64,000 bases of DNA from NCBI GenBank assembly GCA_942491975.1, contig CALOCY010000004.1:1178001-1242000 (forward strand), written 5' to 3'. Source of the stretch: CALOCY01 sp942491975 (GTDB lineage: Bacteria; Bacteroidota; Bacteroidia; Bacteroidales; Prolixibacteraceae). Shown one piece after another: positions 61,466-64,000 of the stretch (position 1 is its first letter; each line of letters begins with the position of its first letter). The position numbers were made by a program, and so were the translations under genes. The notes under the pieces were generated by a model that was not told the DNA's origin, ran no database searches, and was given only the letters and a program-made list of their open reading frames with translations.

Positions 61466-63982
61466 ATGGATTCAAATTTTTCACCAAGAATAAAGGACGT
61501 TTTATCATACAGTCGTGAAGAGGCCATACGGCTTGGTAATGAACATATTGGAACAGAACATGTGGTGTTAGGCATACTCCGGGACGGAGAAGGACTGGCC
61601 GTGGACATCTTGCAAAATCTTGGTATAGACCTTGTAGAGTTGCGCCAGATGATTGAAGAAAAAATTTCAACCGATCGCGCTATTGAGTTACAAGAGTCGG
61701 TTCAGTTGTTGAAATCGACAGAAAAAATATTGAAGCTGGTATATCTTGAGGCCAGATCACTACACAATAAAACTATAAATACCGGTCATTTGCTTTTAGC
61801 TATCCTGAAAGATCAGGAGTGTCTTGTTGCCAAAATCTTAAATCGTAACAATGTCAATTATTACATTGTAAAATCGCAGATGGAAGAGATTATTGAACCT
61901 CAGGCAAAAGCTGATTTTCCGGAATCAGGTGACGATGAAGGCGGCGATCCGTTTTTACGCGGATCTTCAGGAAGTTCTTCTTCAAAAGGGAGCACAAAAT
62001 CAGAGACCCCCGTGCTGGATAATTTTGGGATAGATATAACCAAGGCGGCTGAAGATAATAACCTTGACCCGATTATCGGGCGCGAAAAAGAGATTGAACG
62101 GATTGCACAGATATTGAGCCGGAGAAAAAAAAATAACCCTATTTTGATTGGTGAGCCTGGTGTCGGAAAGTCAGCCATTGCAGAAGGACTGGCTATGCGA
62201 ATTATACAAAAAAAAGTATCACGTATACTTTTTGATAAGCGTGTGGTAAGCCTGGATCTGGCATCAATTGTTGCCGGCACCAAATACCGGGGACAGTTTG
62301 AAGAGCGCATGAAAGCTATCCTGAATGAGTTGTCCAAGGTAGATAATGTGATTCTTTTTATCGATGAGATCCATACCATTGTGGGGGCAGGAGGTGCTAC
62401 AGGGTCGCTTGATGCAGCAAATATGCTGAAGCCTGCCCTTGCGCGTGGCGATATTCAGTGTATCGGGGCTACAACACTTGATGAGTACAGGCAGCATATT
62501 GAAAAGGACGGTGCACTCGAACGTCGTTTTCAAAAAGTAATGGTTGATCCGACCTCTATTGAGGAGACTGTTGAGATTTTAAACAATATAAAAGAGCGCT
62601 ATGAGGAGCATCATAACGTAAACTATACACCTGAAGCAATAGAGGCATGCGTGAAACTTACCGAGCGGTATATTACCGACAGGCATTTGCCGGATAAAGC
62701 TATCGATGCATTGGACGAATCGGGTTCACGTGTGCACATTTCCAATATTAATGTGCCTGAGAAAATTGTTAAAATCGAAGAGAAGATTGAGCAGGCAAAG
62801 CAGGATAAAATTAAAGCGGTAAAGCACCAAAATTTTGAACAGGCAGCTAACTTCAGGGATAAAGAGAAGAGCCTGATTGCACAACTCGACCACGAGAAGG
62901 AGCAGTGGGAAAAAGATATGGTACATCATCGCGAGACCGTTGATGAAGAGAAGGTTGCCCAGGTAGTATCGATGATGTCCGGGGTTCCTGTTACCCGCAT
63001 TGCTCAGGCCGAAGGTAAGAAGCTTATAACAATGGTCGAAGATCTTGGAAAAAGCATTGTAGGACAGGATGAAGCGATAGAAAAAATTGTAAAAGCGATC
63101 CAACGTAACCGTGCCGGGCTTAAAGATCCGAATAAACCGATAGGTTCTTTTATCTTTTTAGGGCCTACCGGTGTGGGTAAAACACAATTAGCAAAAATTC
63201 TTGCCCGGCATTTATTTGACAGCAACGATGCACTGGTACGTGTCGACATGAGCGAGTATATGGAAAAATTTTCTGTTTCACGTCTTGTGGGTGCCCCTCC
63301 AGGATATGTGGGGTATGAAGAAGGCGGACAGCTTACCGAGAAGATAAGGCGTAAACCTTATGCGGTTGTACTACTTGATGAAATTGAAAAAGCGCATCCC
63401 GATGTATTTCACCTGCTGCTTCAGGTACTTGACGAAGGCCGGTTGACAGATAGCCTGGGGCGGCATATCGATTTTAAGAATACTATAATTATCATGACTT
63501 CAAACATAGGGTCACGTCAGTTAAAAGATTTTGGACGGGGCGTTGGATTTTCCTCAGAAAAATCGTTTGAAGATGAGAATGAACACGCTAAATTCATTAT
63601 TCAAAAAGCACTCAAAAAAGCCTTTGCGCCGGAATTTTTAAACCGTATTGACGATGTGGTGATGTTTAATACGCTTAATGAGAAGCATATCGAGAAAATT
63701 ATTGATATTGAATTGAAGGGGTTGTATGAACGTATTGAGAAAATCGGTTATAAATTGAGAATATCCCCTGCCGCTAAAAAATTTATTGCACATAAAGGGT
63801 ATGACCCTCAATTTGGGGCAAGGCCACTGCAACGGGCTATACAGAAATACCTGGAAGATGAAATGGCGGAGACTGTTATAAAAGCATCGCTTAGTGAAGG
63901 GGGCACCATATCGGTGGGATATGATAAGAAGAAAGACAAAATAACCATTCGGGTGCTGACTGAAAAAGCATCCTCGAACTAA
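61466..63982 (+). CDS. clpC: ATP-dependent Clp protease ATP-binding subunit ClpC
   Basis: 838 residues from the ATG at 61466; the frame is open from 61421, but that part is not conserved. It has two Clp N-terminal repeats (residues about 1-145), a linker with Gly/Ser, and AAA1 with Walker A GEPGVGKSA (229-237) and VILFIDEIHTIVGAGGATG. The middle coiled coil has a UVR-like motif (HQNFEQAANFRDKEK), which marks ClpC rather than ClpB. AAA2 has GPTGVGKTQ and VVLLDEIEKAHPDVF. It unfolds substrates for ClpP. It is complete and ends 18 bp from the window edge. Confidence 0.96.
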   Translation: MDSNFSPRIKDVLSYSREEAIRLGNEHIGTEHVVLGILRDGEGLAVDILQNLGIDLVELRQMIEEKISTDRAIELQESVQLLKSTEKILKLVYLEARSLHNKTINTGHLLLAILKDQECLVAKILNRNNVNYYIVKSQMEEIIEPQAKADFPESGDDEGGDPFLRGSSGSSSSKGSTKSETPVLDNFGIDITKAAEDNNLDPIIGREKEIERIAQILSRRKKNNPILIGEPGVGKSAIAEGLAMRIIQKKVSRILFDKRVVSLDLASIVAGTKYRGQFEERMKAILNELSKVDNVILFIDEIHTIVGAGGATGSLDAANMLKPALARGDIQCIGATTLDEYRQHIEKDGALERRFQKVMVDPTSIEETVEILNNIKERYEEHHNVNYTPEAIEACVKLTERYITDRHLPDKAIDALDESGSRVHISNINVPEKIVKIEEKIEQAKQDKIKAVKHQNFEQAANFRDKEKSLIAQLDHEKEQWEKDMVHHRETVDEEKVAQVVSMMSGVPVTRIAQAEGKKLITMVEDLGKSIVGQDEAIEKIVKAIQRNRAGLKDPNKPIGSFIFLGPTGVGKTQLAKILARHLFDSNDALVRVDMSEYMEKFSVSRLVGAPPGYVGYEEGGQLTEKIRRKPYAVVLLDEIEKAHPDVFHLLLQVLDEGRLTDSLGRHIDFKNTIIIMTSNIGSRQLKDFGRGVGFSSEKSFEDENEHAKFIIQKALKKAFAPEFLNRIDDVVMFNTLNEKHIEKIIDIELKGLYERIEKIGYKLRISPAAKKFIAHKGYDPQFGARPLQRAIQKYLEDEMAETVIKASLSEGGTISVGYDKKKDKITIRVLTEKASSN

Positions 63983-64000
63983 AAAGAGCTGCCATTTGGC

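Overview
The window is chromosomal DNA from a member of the Bacteroidota, most likely the Bacteroidales/Marinilabiliales side of the phylum. The evidence is a FecI/FecR plus SusC/SusD locus, several secreted proteins with C-terminal type IX secretion (T9SS) sorting domains, promoters of the Bacteroidota type (-7 box TAnnTTTG), a SPOR/PD40 envelope protein, and Bacteroidota-type GyrA and ClpC. No rRNA operon, CRISPR array or replication origin was seen.

Layout. 1-2.5 kb: the end of a membrane protein with a 7-residue S-E repeat, a secreted Ig-like protein, and an overlapping TM2/DUF2752 pair. 2.6 kb: tRNA-Thr. 2.7-8.2 kb (minus strand): TldE and a Tat-signal-bearing TldD, a small secreted protein, a cold-shock protein, and a holin/amidase pair that looks like an isolated phage lysis cassette. 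8.4-9.0 kb: an IS200-like element. 9.0-25.5 kb (plus strand): a polysaccharide/glycoprotein utilisation locus. It starts with an ECF sigma factor and a FecR anti-sigma factor, continues with an STN-domain SusC, SusD and a lipoprotein, then an M6 metallopeptidase exported by T9SS, a two-gene LysO lysine exporter, a GH2 beta-galactosidase and a GH63 glucosidase. 25.5-30.2 kb: a cysteate synthase-like PLP enzyme, an outer-membrane barrel, TtcA, a DAACS symporter and tRNA-Arg, with a fragment of a second tRNA behind it.

30.4-40.7 kb is mostly housekeeping: a TPR/PD40/SPOR protein, an MFS transporter, RsmI-like methyltransferase, RhaD-like aldolase, a YciB-Nudix fusion, an FKBP lipoprotein, NrnA, Ndk and a class V aminotransferase. 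41-52.4 kb holds two giant T9SS-exported surface proteins, built from choice-of-anchor-D repeats and cadherin-like domains. They share a C-terminal region that contains a 331-bp stretch of exact nucleotide identity. 52.7-64 kb: sucC, sucD, an IS1595-type transposase, lipB, lipA, a TPR protein, gyrA and, divergently, clpC.

How the genes work together. The utilisation locus has the parts for a self-contained response: substrate binding at the STN-SusC signals through FecR to the sigma factor, the exported peptidase opens the protein, and periplasmic exo-glycosidases trim glucose and galactose. The LysO genes sit 4 bp behind the peptidase, which suggests lysine efflux during peptide breakdown. 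SucCD and LipA/LipB connect to the TCA cycle and 2-oxoacid dehydrogenases. The cysteate synthase-like gene hints at sulfonolipids in the envelope. The most unusual items are the collagen-glycan-like enzyme combination, the Tat-tagged TldD next to an untagged TldE, the orphan lysis cassette, the YciB-Nudix fusion, the recent sequence exchange between the two giant surface genes, and a repeated aromatic domain in the second of them.
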